Shown: positions 45,418-56,542 of the stretch, piece after piece
Layout of the letters: each line of letters starts with the position of its first letter
Position numbering within the stretch: position 1 is the stretch's first letter
Source of the DNA: Strongylocentrotus droebachiensis
Lineage: Eukaryota > Echinodermata > Echinoidea > Camarodonta > Strongylocentrotidae
NCBI GenBank assembly: GCA_035222895.1
Contig: JAVYIG010000164.1
Coordinates: 186,001-250,000, forward strand
Length of the DNA stretch: 64,000 nucleotides
Reading direction: 5' to 3'
Notes under the pieces: generated by a model
Told to the model about the DNA's origin: nothing
The model's database searches: none
Seen by the model: the letters and a program-made list of their open reading frames with translations, nothing else
Program-made: the position numbers and the translations under genes

Positions 45418-46557
45418 TTAGTACCTCCATGGCAAACTTATTTCGTCGAGATGGTTCCATCCCTGGCCGATCGCTCTACCCTGCTTCATCTGTTGTCCCT
45501 CTGTCTTGTACAACATGAAACCACTTCTGTTTTTATACTTCATCTTTTTCGCAATATTATCTCCTATACTCATCATGAGCTCTCCATCTTCGTACGGTCC
45601 GCAATACGCGTTGATGACTCCGCTGTCAGGATGTCCAGCATTGCCCTTTGATGTAGAAACCTGTAATTCTGCAACTCCGTGCAGCTCGCCAGCGTCGAAC
45701 AGACTCTTCACCAGATGCCACCGATCTTCAATTTCTGAAGTTGGGTAGAAGAGCATCCATTTCCCGCTGGTTGAGAGATCATAATTAATACCATCTTGGG
45801 TCTTCGGGTGCCACTGCCCATAGTCTCTTCTGTCTTCGGACGGCATAAATTCCGCCATTGCTGAGCTAGTAGTTCCTTCGATAGGCCTCGGCACCTGTAT
45901 CTGGTAAACGTGGTTTACAGCTTGACCTGTTGCCCTTGTCCCCCCTCTGGTCTGTTCGTTTGTTTTGTACCTCATAGAACAATACCTACTCTCATACTTT
46001 GTTTTTAGTGCCACATTTGCCCCTATTTTTCTCATGAGCAGTTCATCAGTCCATGGTCCGCAACACATTTTAAGCACTCCTATGGTATTATCAGAAGTCC
46101 TCGGATTGTACTTAGCTGTTGATACTTTCATTCCCCTCACGCCCCTCAGCTCACCGGTATCAAACAAATCCTTTGCCATCTTCCACTTTTCATCAATCTC
46201 CGACACGGGGTAGAACAACATCCACTTTCCGCCCTCAGTGTATTCATCATATTCAACACAACCATCTGGTATAAACTTCCGTGGAAAATGCCACTGAGAC
46301 AGACGTTTTGTGTCTTGGGAAGGTGGGCAATCATAGATCGGCAATCCAACGTCCTCAGACGCGGAGTCATGATAGCTCTCATGAGATGCATCTTCCTCAC
46401 CCACGTCATCCTCCATATCTAAATTTTCTACCGCGGGGTCGAGGTCACTAATTTTCCCTTTTTGTTCCATGTCTTTATCCTTTCTTTGCAAGTTTCGGAG
46501 ATCTGAACGCCGATTAATTCCGGCTTCGGCTAGATCTAGTGCAGCAAATAATGCCAT
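45418..46557 (-). CDS. BLES03/DUF1917-like two-domain protein (family member 2)
   Basis: An intact open frame of 379 aa from ATG 46557 (MALFAALDLAEAGIN) to TAA. An acidic linker (NLDMEDDVGEEDASHES) precedes domain 1, which has YTEGGKWMLFYPVSEIDEKW, VRGMKVSTA, CCGPWTDELLMRKIGANV and YKTNEQTRGGTRATGQAVNH. Domain 2 has SGKWMLFYPTSEIEDRW, LQVSTSKG, INAYCGPYEDGELMMSIG and the end EISLPWRY. Domain order matches member 1. The 30-residue N-terminal extension is open only here; the same DNA is frameshifted in members 1 and 3, so a start at a downstream Met (the ATG of KDKDMEQ) is possible. No signal peptide or membrane segment, so probably cytosolic. Function unknown; the family fold is eIF4E-like in the human structure. 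Confidence 0.8.
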   Translation of the reverse strand: MALFAALDLAEAGINRRSDLRNLQRKDKDMEQKGKISDLDPAVENLDMEDDVGEEDASHESYHDSASEDVGLPIYDCPPSQDTKRLSQWHFPRKFIPDGCVEYDEYTEGGKWMLFYPVSEIDEKWKMAKDLFDTGELRGVRGMKVSTAKYNPRTSDNTIGVLKMCCGPWTDELLMRKIGANVALKTKYESRYCSMRYKTNEQTRGGTRATGQAVNHVYQIQVPRPIEGTTSSAMAEFMPSEDRRDYGQWHPKTQDGINYDLSTSGKWMLFYPTSEIEDRWHLVKSLFDAGELHGVAELQVSTSKGNAGHPDSGVINAYCGPYEDGELMMSIGDNIAKKMKYKNRSGFMLYKTEGQQMKQGRAIGQGWNHLDEISLPWRY

Positions 46558-46661
46558 AAACGAAGTCTTGCCGTTCAGGTACAGATATTACTAATGAGAC
46601 GACATGTGTGTCGTGTACTTGTTTTAACCGAAGCGATGTCACTCGCGCACGTACGGGCCAG
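46558..46661. other. Upstream flank of family member 2
   Basis: The sequence ACGAAGTC-TG-CGTTCAGGTA recurs upstream of all four members, so it is a conserved promoter or 5' UTR candidate. CACGTACGGGCCAG at its end is interrupted by the 2.5-kb element. Confidence 0.5.
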
Positions 46662-46694
46662 TATGGAAGCAGAAGACCGTCAAAGACATGGATA

Positions 46695-46870
46695 TACGTC
46701 GTGTCGTAATTCGAATTACCACACTACGTAATTATTTGGGTAGTGTGGCAATTCGAATTACTACACGACGGAAATATTTAGGTAGTGTTGCAATTCGAAT
46801 TACGACACGACGTATTTATTTAGGTAGTGTGGTAATTCGAATTACGACACGGCGTAATTATTTAGGTAGT
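46695..46870. repeat. 42-bp subterminal repeat with GTAATTCGAATTAC palindrome
   Basis: Four copies of a 42-bp unit (GTAGTGTGGCAATTCGAATT plus ACGACACGACG and TATTTAG) lie just inside the left end of the element. One palindrome copy lies at the right end near 49111-49124. The 14-aa periodic open frame over it is an artefact. Confidence 0.85.
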
Positions 46871-49090
46871 GTAGTATTTTGGTAAGTCGAGAGAAAGGGG
46901 GGGGGGCGGTTGTCAGGAAGGGGGGGCGGTTGTCAGGAAGAACGCACTACCAGAACACAATGACACGACTCGAGGTTGTAGGATATGAGCGGAATTTTAT
47001 TTCCCACTTGAGCTATCTGCATAAAGTGTGATACAAGAAGAAAAACCTCTGCAAAGGCAGAAAAGAAACAACAAAAGAAAGAACATCAGTAACTACATGT
47101 TCAAAATCTCTTCATGCAACAATTTAGAGTCAACAATAATGTACATAAGCCCTGCTTCAATATTCATTGAGTGAGTAATTCAATGTAAAAGAAGAAAATG
47201 TATTTCTTATCATTCCAAAATATTCCCTCTATTTGGTGTGAAATATGACGAACTAATTTCTTCACTGAAAGTATGAATACAGGTCACCAAAATATGAAAG
47301 CATCAATTCTATTAAAGATTAACATCAGAATAATCCCCTGAAATATGCATAGTCATGTATATTCATTCTAATTAATGTCTAATTAATATACATTGACTGC
47401 CTATCTACAATTCGTTATAACACATTGTTATCAACACCTGAAACAGAAGTAATATAACAAGCAGTGTTCGTGTTCAAAACTATCTATCACGCTCTACCAT
47501 CCTGACTCACCCAACTAGGACTGCTAAACAACTACTTGTTGCTACGACGACAAACAATGGAACCAGCTTCTTCAACTCAAACGCTGGAATCTAGAACAAA
47601 GACAATATCACTACTTGCCATGAATAACTAGTCAACTATATATCATCAAATTGTTATTATCAAAACATTATAATGCGATAATGTAATCATAACAATTTAA
47701 ATCCTATTTATGAACGTAAAAATGCATCAAGTATATCAATACACAGATGAATAATGTGGTATCTATACTCTACTAAAATTGTCACTGTTCATTATAAAAT
47801 AACTGAACCAATTAAATCAAAGACTCAAACCAATGAAATAAAAGAGTCAAACGTTAAGTAAAATGACAATATTACTTCAACTTCAGACATTGAGTATTAA
47901 AGAATCTAGATTAAGAGATACAGAAATGTAAACAAATGCTTCAATTTGTCATACCTCCAACAAGCACCAGAACTATTTCTCAATCAGAAACGTGGTCAAT
48001 CAGCGACACCTCGACAACTGTTGAACCTCTAGCTCCATCCACGAAAGGAACTCCTATCAATTAAACGAATAATACACCAACTCCTAATAAACTCTACTCT
48101 CTAATAATAGTATGATATAATTTATACCAAGCACCAACACCAATCTACTGAAATAAGTAGACTCCTATTTCTAACTAACTGCACCATAAACCCTTCCCAT
48201 GGAGGCTGCCATCTTATTTGTTTACAATGGAGTACCCCCCTCTTATTTGAGAATATTGCTTACACAGCACAACACAGTCTTGACTGACTTTTACCCAAAC
48301 ATATCTATCTAATCAAATCCCTCCAAACTTCCATCAGTGCACTTTACTCAAGCTACAGTATTCAATACCATAACTAAATAACACTTAGCTATACAAGTAC
48401 ATTAAATGTGTATTTACACTCATCAACATTATAATAAACATAAGATTCTCTGCCTTACATCGTTTACAAAGCCACTACAACGAGATGACGCATGGTCATT
48501 CATGCACAACGAACTACACGTGTGTACATTGTGTATCATGTACTAGGCCATACACTGTATGTGCTCATGACCTCTAAACAGTGATGCGATCCCTTCACTA
48601 TTAATACTTCATTTTCCTTCATTCTTTCTACTCAATATCAATAATAACATGACTATATAGTCCTTATTCTACACTATAACAAAAATCAATTAACATACCT
48701 CGACAGAAACATGAAATATTCTGAATACTCTACTCCGAAACTCTGATTGCCAATTAGCTCTCCTCACTGAGTTGGTTGAACAATGCACTAAACTTTCTGT
48801 AGACAAGAAAGTTCTTCCCAAACTGCCTAATCACTCTCTTAATATCCTTCCGCCTAAATCAATTATTTAGTCTTTCTGCAACCTAAATATGTCTAAACAA
48901 AGATATGTTTAACAAAACATACCATCAATAACCTACATTTCCATAAACAATCCAGATTCAGTATAATTACAACTCTCTCAATTTGAACTATTTAGTATGT
49001 GAGTTCTGAATATGTGTAATGAGGCAAAGTACACAGGCCCCTCTCTGTCTAGTCTAAGGTGGCCTTAAAGATAACAAATCAAGTTTTTCT
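46871..49090. other. Interior of the 2.5-kb element
   Basis: AT-rich, with no coding frame recognised. It starts with a duplicated GGGGGGCGGTTGTCAGGAAG at 46897-46939. Confidence 0.6.
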
Positions 49091-49179
49091 CACTATACCA
49101 CAGTAGTGTGGCAATTCGAATTACGATCGGACACGACGTATATCCATGCTTTTGACGGTCTCCTGCTTCCATAGGCCAG

Positions 49180-49500
49180 GACGTCCGGTCCCGCCCCCCC
49201 CCCCCCCCACTCCGAGAACGGACGGACCCCATGCGTGTTGCCAAAATGTCCTTTTCGTAACAAAAGAAAAAGGTCGACCCGTATTGACTTTACACACCGG
49301 ACTTTTGCTGAAAAGGGGGGGGGGGGGGTGATGAAAAAGGCTCGTACACAAAAAGAAAAAGGTCGAGCCGTATTGACTTTACACACCGGACTTTTGATGA
49401 AAGGGGGGGGGGGGTGGGCACGGTTGGAACACGCATATGCGTACCCTAAATAACACTGGGTGGGGGGGGGGGGGCGGGCGTCCGGTGCGCGTCTTATTTT
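49180..49500. repeat. G-run tandem repeat
   Basis: Two ~81-bp copies containing GAAAAAGGTCGA-CCGTATTGAC, ACACACCGGACTTTTG and a run of 12-14 G, starting near 49259 and 49340. A C run lies before them and another G run after. Confidence 0.85.
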
Positions 49501-50935
49501 TTCGTACCACAGCGAGCCCAGAGCATGAACTCATTTTAATACATAACAGGCTACGAAAGCTTGCAAAGAGGTCAGCAATAATTAGACTGTGATTATTCAT
49601 TGCTTTGCCTCACTAGTTATAAAGGCAAAAAAACTGATAAAAACTGAGAAGTCAACTTGAAAGTTCATTAGTGTAACGCTGTCCTTATCGATTGAGCTAA
49701 CAAAAAAGGGTTGATGATAGATTGATTTGTATAATTACTATAACCCTATTATCAACCCACCGGATTCCATGTGCGCATGCGCTGGTTTCCTTCGCGTGTG
49801 CTCATGCGCAGATTTCCTTCGCGTGCTCAATCTGTGCTCGCTGTCAAAGGTGAAATTCAAAGAAAATCACAAATATGTCAACTAATGTATCACTAGAAAC
49901 TGGTAAGCTAACAGATGGCCATTGGACAAGTTTTAGGTCAACTACATATCGGGTGATTTATAAAAAATACAAATACAACCACCTCCATAGCAGCTTGGAT
50001 ATACGAGAGATTCGCCGGAAAAATAACGATGTTTTAATGACGTCACTATATTGACCAACACTGCCCAAGCAGACGACATCTCATAGAGAATGAACATAAT
50101 TGCAAAGCTATTATTTCTCAAATTATAACAAGTTTAGTGTATATAAATGTAATGGCATGTCAAACCATTCAAAAGGGGATATGACCCGATTCTGATAACT
50201 AAAATCTTTTGCTTGTAAATACACAGGATAGGGGTTAATTAACAATCAAAGAAACCAGACTTTCAAATTGAAAACCCCCCGGAATGATATTAAGGACGAC
50301 ATTTGTTCCCTCTTGAAACGCCGAACATACACCGGTGTGTGGAGCTGAATATACAATAGCGTCTTATTTTGTTTACAAGCGACAGATTCCTTTATTATTG
50401 TATCGCTGCATTTTTCATCAAAATAAAACCATGTGCGGGGTTTAGAGTGAGGCAATAGATTATACATTTAGCCTGACGGTAGTGAAGTAAGAGAAAGAAC
50501 TCAAGAGAAGATTAAAACGCAGGCACTGAAAATGTGTGAGATGTCATGGGACACCGTCTGCTTGTGCAAGTCATGTCCATACTGTGATCTCACACATCCC
50601 AGCAGCGTTCGGAGAGCTCGCCAGATGCTATGCCGGGGTTGTATTTAAGCGTTTTGTAATTTATAATAATCTTTACTTCGAATGTTTCCAAGCATTGAAT
50701 TTTGATAACCTTGTCGAATCAAAGTTTTAACTTTGCAATAATGAAAATAAAGTTAGTTTTTAAAATCAATGAATATCTACTTTAAATTTTAAGGGGCGTG
50801 ATGTTAGTGGATGCAATTTTCATGGGACGGAGGAGAGAGGAGGAAGAAGGAGCAGAATAAGAAATCAAAAACTTTTTTTTTAAAGTGTTATCGAGGTAAT
50901 TTTACTACTCCCCATTCTTTCCATTTCATTGTATT
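49501..50935. other. Unique spacer between duplication blocks
   Basis: No gene recognised. A perfect TGCGCATGCGC at 49772-49782, with GCTCATGCGCA nearby, resembles an NRF-1 site. The short open frame at 50536-50730 has no recognised domain. Confidence 0.45.
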
Positions 50936-50939
50936 TTAG

Positions 50940-53900
50940 TCTAGATAATTATAACGAGATATCTAACGCAGTAAAGCCAATGTTTCCAATGTGCTCGGTA
51001 TAATGAGGCTTCACTGTACTATAGCAAGGTTCGCCCGAACCAAACTACAGTAAAGTTATATTTCTTTTATAATAAAGTCCATAACCTCAAAGAACCAACC
51101 TAACTCTGGACCTTAGCCAAAAACTCTAATGCTAGAAGCTTCTGTACATTATGACGGATTTCTCGCCCTTCCTGTAAAAAGTTTACCCAACCTGCACAGG
51201 ATCACATTGTACACGTATGTTAGTATTGTACTGGTTTTCCCCAGCTTGATAAAAAGTCTATTTTGAAACCCACTCTATCGTCTGATTATTATAAATAAAG
51301 ATAATATTAACATTTAACTGGAGTTGAATAGTTAATCATTAAAACGTCTTCCACAATGTGTGCCACCAGTGAAGATAGTTTATTTATTTTGATTTATCTG
51401 AGCTTGGGGAAATTCTTTTATGTTGTTGTCAATTTGTAAATAAGATAACTATGTCAATGGCAATTTGTATAGATAACAAGATAAGTACTGTTTTCATTGT
51501 ATTTGTTAAAAGTAGAGACAATTTAGAATGAATCAAATTGTTTGAATATTGTCTTTCTTTATTGATTTTGTCAAATGAATTCCATACAAAATGGCTCGTT
51601 ATCAATGCAAAGTAATGTCTTTTTGAGCCAAAATCTGAATTTCAATTTCAAGAAACAAATTGTTTCAGATATTTACAAACATTTCGAACTAAATCTAAAA
51701 TCTAACCTGCCCTGAACTAGATGGAGTAAGAATATTAGATATACTGGTAGTACAAATATCAACACACCTATGTAAATAAATGAAATTAAAGTTCAAGACG
51801 AAAATGGAAATATGATATAAAATACACATTGTACTTCATTAATTCTAAAACCATTACAAATAACGCTTTCTGATTAAAAAATATACTTTAATTTCTGAAA
51901 ACTTGTATCCATGTTGGCTAATGTTAATAACCAATAAACATTACAATGTGTTGTTTTTTCATCTTCTAAATGTTAAACAGCACTGCACTTTGAAGGAAAT
52001 ATTTTCTGTGAAGAGAAAACTCTCGAAACACGCTTAAAGGAAGTTAACCCTCATTTCTTATAAGCCAAAGTGATTACTCACCTAGGCAACTTATCACGTT
52101 CGATTTATATTATTTTATTTTATTTATGCATTTTTCCAAAATACGATAACTGAATAACAAAGAACATTTGAACGTAAGGTATAATACAAAATATACAAAC
52201 AATAATGACTTTATGTCTAAATGTTTGTTTTCATATATACACAGGCCTATGATAACGAAACTTAATATTTCTATAAAATATTATTATAAATGTAAAGTAT
52301 TATCCGAACTATCTGTGGAAAAAGTGCAGGAGACCGCAATCATAAGCGATACTGGACTAGGATGGCGGCCTCAAAAACAAAAAAAAAAATCTGAAAAAAA
52401 ATAATAAATGAAACACTGATGTACGCTGATGCACGCTGATTGAGTGGAATCCAATTACTGTAGGCAATCAATGTTTTGTTCTCTTTTTGGTTAAAGAGCA
52501 CCATTCGATAAGCATTCAGAAAAAAGAGAGGAAAATTTCGAGACCCTTGTCACTTCTAAATGCATGTTCACACCACATATATAATCATTAAAAAAAACAT
52601 TCTATTGAAATTAAAGGAAAACTCCAGTCTCCAGTTTCCTTACAAATTCGTTCTATTTAATAGAGCAAAAGTGAAGTTGTGAGGCGATGACATCAACTCA
52701 CTAATCTGCATGCAACCCGTACGATACATATCAATGCTGTCGGAAATTTGCAAAACTTAATTTCATCTGTTTTAATTCTTTTCTCTGTTTACAAATTTCC
52801 ACTGTTCTATTTGTATCATTTTTCTTATTTTATCGGATGAACTGGAAAATCACTTGGATTTTTCATTTAAAATCAGCCAAATAATAGTGAAATTATGTTT
52901 TACAGTTCAATGAATCATTAAAATGCTACACGAAATACAAGTTGGCAACTTTATGTGGTCCTAATTTCACTATTCTTCATGTACACAAATCACCACAAAA
53001 TTTCACATTTTCAGAATGTGGGCTGCCGCAATCAAAGCAATCTAAATTGCTCGGGTGACTACGCATTTTGACTACGCATTTTGACTACGCATTTTGACTA
53101 CGCATTTTGACTACGCATTTTGACTACACATTTTAACCGGGTGACTCTGGGTATTGGTGCTAATGCATTATTTTGTATACAAAAGTCCTTATTTCATTGT
53201 GTTTTAAATTCTCTCCCTAAATTACATCTTTCTCTACTACTACTGTTTTTCATCTACATTACTTATTTGTTTTCAGGAATCTATATTATACAAGCATTGC
53301 TTTCTTATAGGTTCCTCACATTCTACTTAATCTATTATATGAATTGAGAATCATTGAGATGTGCTCATTTATACTATTATGTATGTCTATATTTTCTGTA
53401 AAATGTGGAACAATAAAAACTTGAAAACTTGAACTTGAATCTCAATAACAAAAACTGTGATCGATAATGAACCAATTAAGCAAGATAGTAACACTGAGAA
53501 TGGAAATCAATTCGAGGAGATCAGATTCTGTAAATATTCTTCAGATGCAATAGTCTGGTTAACAATTAAATTGAAGCCTAGATGCCTAGTTATAGGGGGG
53601 GGGGGGTACATGACCTGCTATAATTTAAAGCTCGAGTTTTAAGTTTGTTTGTTCCACATTTGACAAAAGATATAGCCATAGAGTAATAAACCTTCCTACT
53701 CTCCTCAGCAATAAAAAACAACATCCACCCCTCCCGTATCCCTATCAAAATTTGATGCTTTAAAATCACCTGGCTATGCAAATCCATTCCTCTATCCCTC
53801 TCCCAATCCCTAGTACCATCATCTGTTCTAAAATGTTGTTTTCTTGTAAAATTTGAAACACAATTTTCATTTCATTTTATTATCTATTTCTTCTTCTTAT

Positions 53901-54472
53901 TTAGAATGTGGAGAGGAGTATTGCAAATGCTAAGTTTTATGGATTAACTGGCCTTAACAAAGCAACAAAAAAGTATTAACACCGACATCTTTGATAGTTA
54001 TACCTCCAATCCAGTACATAATCAAATTTGCCTTTGTTACATTTTTCTTAACAATTCCTGCAGCATTTTGCGACTCAGTATAGGCTAACTTTGCTTAAGC
54101 GTATGGAAATGTAAACTAAGATGTGCCCTACACCTGATATAAACCAGCTAGTGTGAATCTTCATTAATGAAACGAAGATGGAGTACCGGAATGAAAGCAA
54201 TAACAAGTCCGGAGTCAAGACCAAATGTGCTTTATCCAGATCGATGTAATAGGAAGGCAACGTGATGAAAATTTGGTGCTTTTTGTTTAGATATCAATAG
54301 GTATCAATTTTCAATCACACTTTGTCTTTAATGCTCACCTATGTTCGCTACTGGCACTAATGATTATAATTCTGAAGAACAGCACACAAGCTGAAGAGAC
54401 CTTTGAGAGTTTGAACAGAATTTTGTTCGGCATAATTATGTACTACATGTATCTTCAATTTATCTCATGTCA
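50940..54472. repeat. Segmental duplication block, copy U4 flank
   Basis: Homologous in order to 39230-42690. A pogo-like right end lies at about 50941-51021. It contains repeat R (53043-53437) and TTAA at 52657-52660, which is the empty target of the element at 59293-59574. Confidence 0.85.
53043..53437 (+). mobile_element. Dispersed repeat R, copy 3, with expanded 13-bp array
   Basis: Six GACTACGCATTTT units at 53057-53134, against two and one in the other copies. The flank AATCT appears on both sides (GCAATCT/AAATTGC and TTGAATCTCAA), fitting a short target duplication. Confidence 0.8.
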
Positions 54473-56542
54473 TTAGTACCTCCATGGCAAACTTATTTCG
54501 TAAAGATGGTCCCATTCCTGGCCCATCGCTCTACCATACTTAAAATGTTGTCCCTCTGTCTTGTACAACATGAAACCATTTCTGTTTTTATACTTCATCT
54601 TTTTGGCAATATTCTTTCCTATTCTCATCATGAGCTCTCCATCTTCGTACGGTCCGCAATACACGTTGATGACTCCGCTGTCAGGATGTCCATCATTGCC
54701 CTTTGATGTAGAAACCTGTAATTCTGCAACTCCATGCAGTTCGCCAGCGTCGAAAAGACTCTTCACCAGATTCCACCGATCATACATTTCTGACGATGGG
54801 TAGAAGAGCATCCATTTCCCACTAGTAGAGGGATCATATACAATACCATCTAGAGCTTTGCGATGCCTATGCCAGAAGTTTCTATTGTATCTTGAAGGCT
54901 GGCATTCTGAAGTGTCTCTGGAAGGTGGGCATTCTGCTGTGTTTGTGGGAGGCGGGCATTCTGCTGTATCCAAGGCGCTTACCCCCATCACCTGAGGCTT
55001 CGGTACTTGTACCCAGTAGCTCGGGCTACTCTTATCTGTTGCTCTTCTCCTATCTCTGGGAGCATCTACCGTGTAACGCATGATACCGGATCTGGTTTTA
55101 TATTTTGTTTTCAACGCAATTTTTTCCCCGATTTTCAACATGAGCTCTATGTCATGGCACGGTCCACAATACACCATGATGACTCCGATTTTGTTTTCAG
55201 GATGTGCAGCAATGCTCTTTGCTGTAGAGACCTTTGCATCACTGACTCCTTGCAGTTCCCTAGCGTCGAACAGATCCTTCACCAGCTGCCACATGCAATC
55301 GATATCTGAAGAAGGATAAAACAGCATCCATTTCCCCCTCAATGATAAGTCATAGTTTGTAAACCTTCCATCTTGGGACTTCGGATGCCTTTGCCAATAG
55401 CTTCTCATGTCTTTAGATGGTGGAAGTTCTGCCATGCTCGATTGGCTGTAGTTGGCCCCCACTCTTGGCCTGGGCACTGGGAGCACCTGTTTGTATCTCC
55501 ACATCAACTGTCCCGAACTTGCCGTTCGCTTTCCAACTATATCTGTCTTGTAGCGAAGAAAGCCATATTCGTCTTTATACGAAGTCTTCTGGACTAGATT
55601 CGCTCCTACTCTCAACACAAGATCTTCGTCATCCCATGGCCCACAGTAGACCATAATAACTGCAGTACTGTAGCCCGTTTGGTCACCTTTCGGAGAGGAG
55701 GCTGTAGAGACTTTTAATCCTCGAACTCCATCCAGTTCATTGGAATCCAACAAGTCTTTCATCATCTGCCATTTCTCGTCAATCTCTGCCCATGAATAGA
55801 ACAGCATCCATCGCCCACTCTTTGAGTAGTCATATTCCTCAGCACAACCAGACGGTGAACACGCGGGAAAGTGCCACTGCCAATAGTCTCCTGTGTCTTC
55901 GGATGGCAGAGGTTCCGGCATTGCTGAGCTAGCAGTTTTCCCAATAGGCCTCGGCACCTGCATCTGGTAAACATGGTTTACAGCTTGACCTGTTGCCCTT
56001 GTTCCCCCACTGGTTTGGACGTCTGTTTTGTACAACATACGACCAGTCTTACTCTCATACTTTGTTTTTAGAGCCAGATTTCTCCCAATTTTTCTCACGA
56101 GCAGTTGATCGGTCCACGGTCCACAATACATGATAATCACCGCCATATCATCATCATAGGTCGTTCTTGGATTGTACATAGCTGTTGAGACTTTCATCCC
56201 CCTCACACCCCTCAGCTCACTAGTATCAAACAAATCCTTTGCCATCTCCCATTTTTCATCAATCTCCAACACTGGGTAGAACAGCATCCACGTTCCGCCC
56301 CCGGAGCGATCATATTCAACACAACCAACTGGTATAAACTCTCGTGGAAAATGCCAGTGAAACTGATGTTTTGTGTCTTGGGAAGGTGGGCAATCATAGA
56401 TCGGTAATCCAATGTCCTCTCCTTCCGCAATCTCAGACTCAAACTTCAAGAAATGATATCTTTCACCAGACGCATAAACACCCCTTCTATCTAACATTTC
56501 TACCAGGTGATCGAGGTCCCTAGTTTTCTCTTCTTGTTCCAT
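54473..56542 (-). CDS. BLES03/DUF1917-like four-domain protein (family member 3)
   Basis: Intact 689-aa frame from ATG 56542 (MEQEEKTRDLDHLVEML). A frame open upstream to 56563 starts only with TTG. Four tandem domains each have a W-MLFY, W--VK-L, KVSTA and VYCG pattern: D1 (about 50-210) TWMLFYPVLEIDEKW and MYCGPWTDQLL; D2 (about 215-370) RWMLFYSWAEIDEKW and VYCGPWDDEDLV; D3 (about 375-530) KWMLFYPSSDIDCMW and VYCGPCHDIELM; D4 (about 545-689) KWMLFYPSSEMYDRW and VYCGPYEDGELM, ending EISLPWRY. D1 and D4 match the two domains of members 1 and 2; D2 and D3 are extra. Between D3 and D4 a short repeat (AECPPPTNTAECPPSRDTSE) occurs. No introns needed. Function unknown. Confidence 0.85.
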   Translation of the reverse strand: MEQEEKTRDLDHLVEMLDRRGVYASGERYHFLKFESEIAEGEDIGLPIYDCPPSQDTKHQFHWHFPREFIPVGCVEYDRSGGGTWMLFYPVLEIDEKWEMAKDLFDTSELRGVRGMKVSTAMYNPRTTYDDDMAVIIMYCGPWTDQLLVRKIGRNLALKTKYESKTGRMLYKTDVQTSGGTRATGQAVNHVYQMQVPRPIGKTASSAMPEPLPSEDTGDYWQWHFPACSPSGCAEEYDYSKSGRWMLFYSWAEIDEKWQMMKDLLDSNELDGVRGLKVSTASSPKGDQTGYSTAVIMVYCGPWDDEDLVLRVGANLVQKTSYKDEYGFLRYKTDIVGKRTASSGQLMWRYKQVLPVPRPRVGANYSQSSMAELPPSKDMRSYWQRHPKSQDGRFTNYDLSLRGKWMLFYPSSDIDCMWQLVKDLFDARELQGVSDAKVSTAKSIAAHPENKIGVIMVYCGPCHDIELMLKIGEKIALKTKYKTRSGIMRYTVDAPRDRRRATDKSSPSYWVQVPKPQVMGVSALDTAECPPPTNTAECPPSRDTSECQPSRYNRNFWHRHRKALDGIVYDPSTSGKWMLFYPSSEMYDRWNLVKSLFDAGELHGVAELQVSTSKGNDGHPDSGVINVYCGPYEDGELMMRIGKNIAKKMKYKNRNGFMLYKTEGQHFKYGRAMGQEWDHLYEISLPWRY

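Larger units (their letters stand above)
46662..49173. mobile_element. 2,512-bp inverted-repeat element with 6-bp target duplication
   Basis: The terminal repeats start TATGGAAGCAG and run about 55 bases with few mismatches, including ACCGTCAAA, CATGGATATACGTCGTGTC and AATTCGAATT. They are flanked by GGCCAG at 46656-46661 and 49174-49179. The joined flank (CACGTACGGGCCAG/GACGTCCGG) matches the uninterrupted CACGTACAGGTGAGGACGTCCGG-like site upstream of member 3 at about 56738-56760. No long open frame inside, so non-autonomous. Superfamily not assigned. Confidence 0.8.

Noticed and set aside
46688-46885. 65-aa open frame with 14-residue periodicity
   Set aside because: It reads the 42-bp subterminal repeat of a mobile element.
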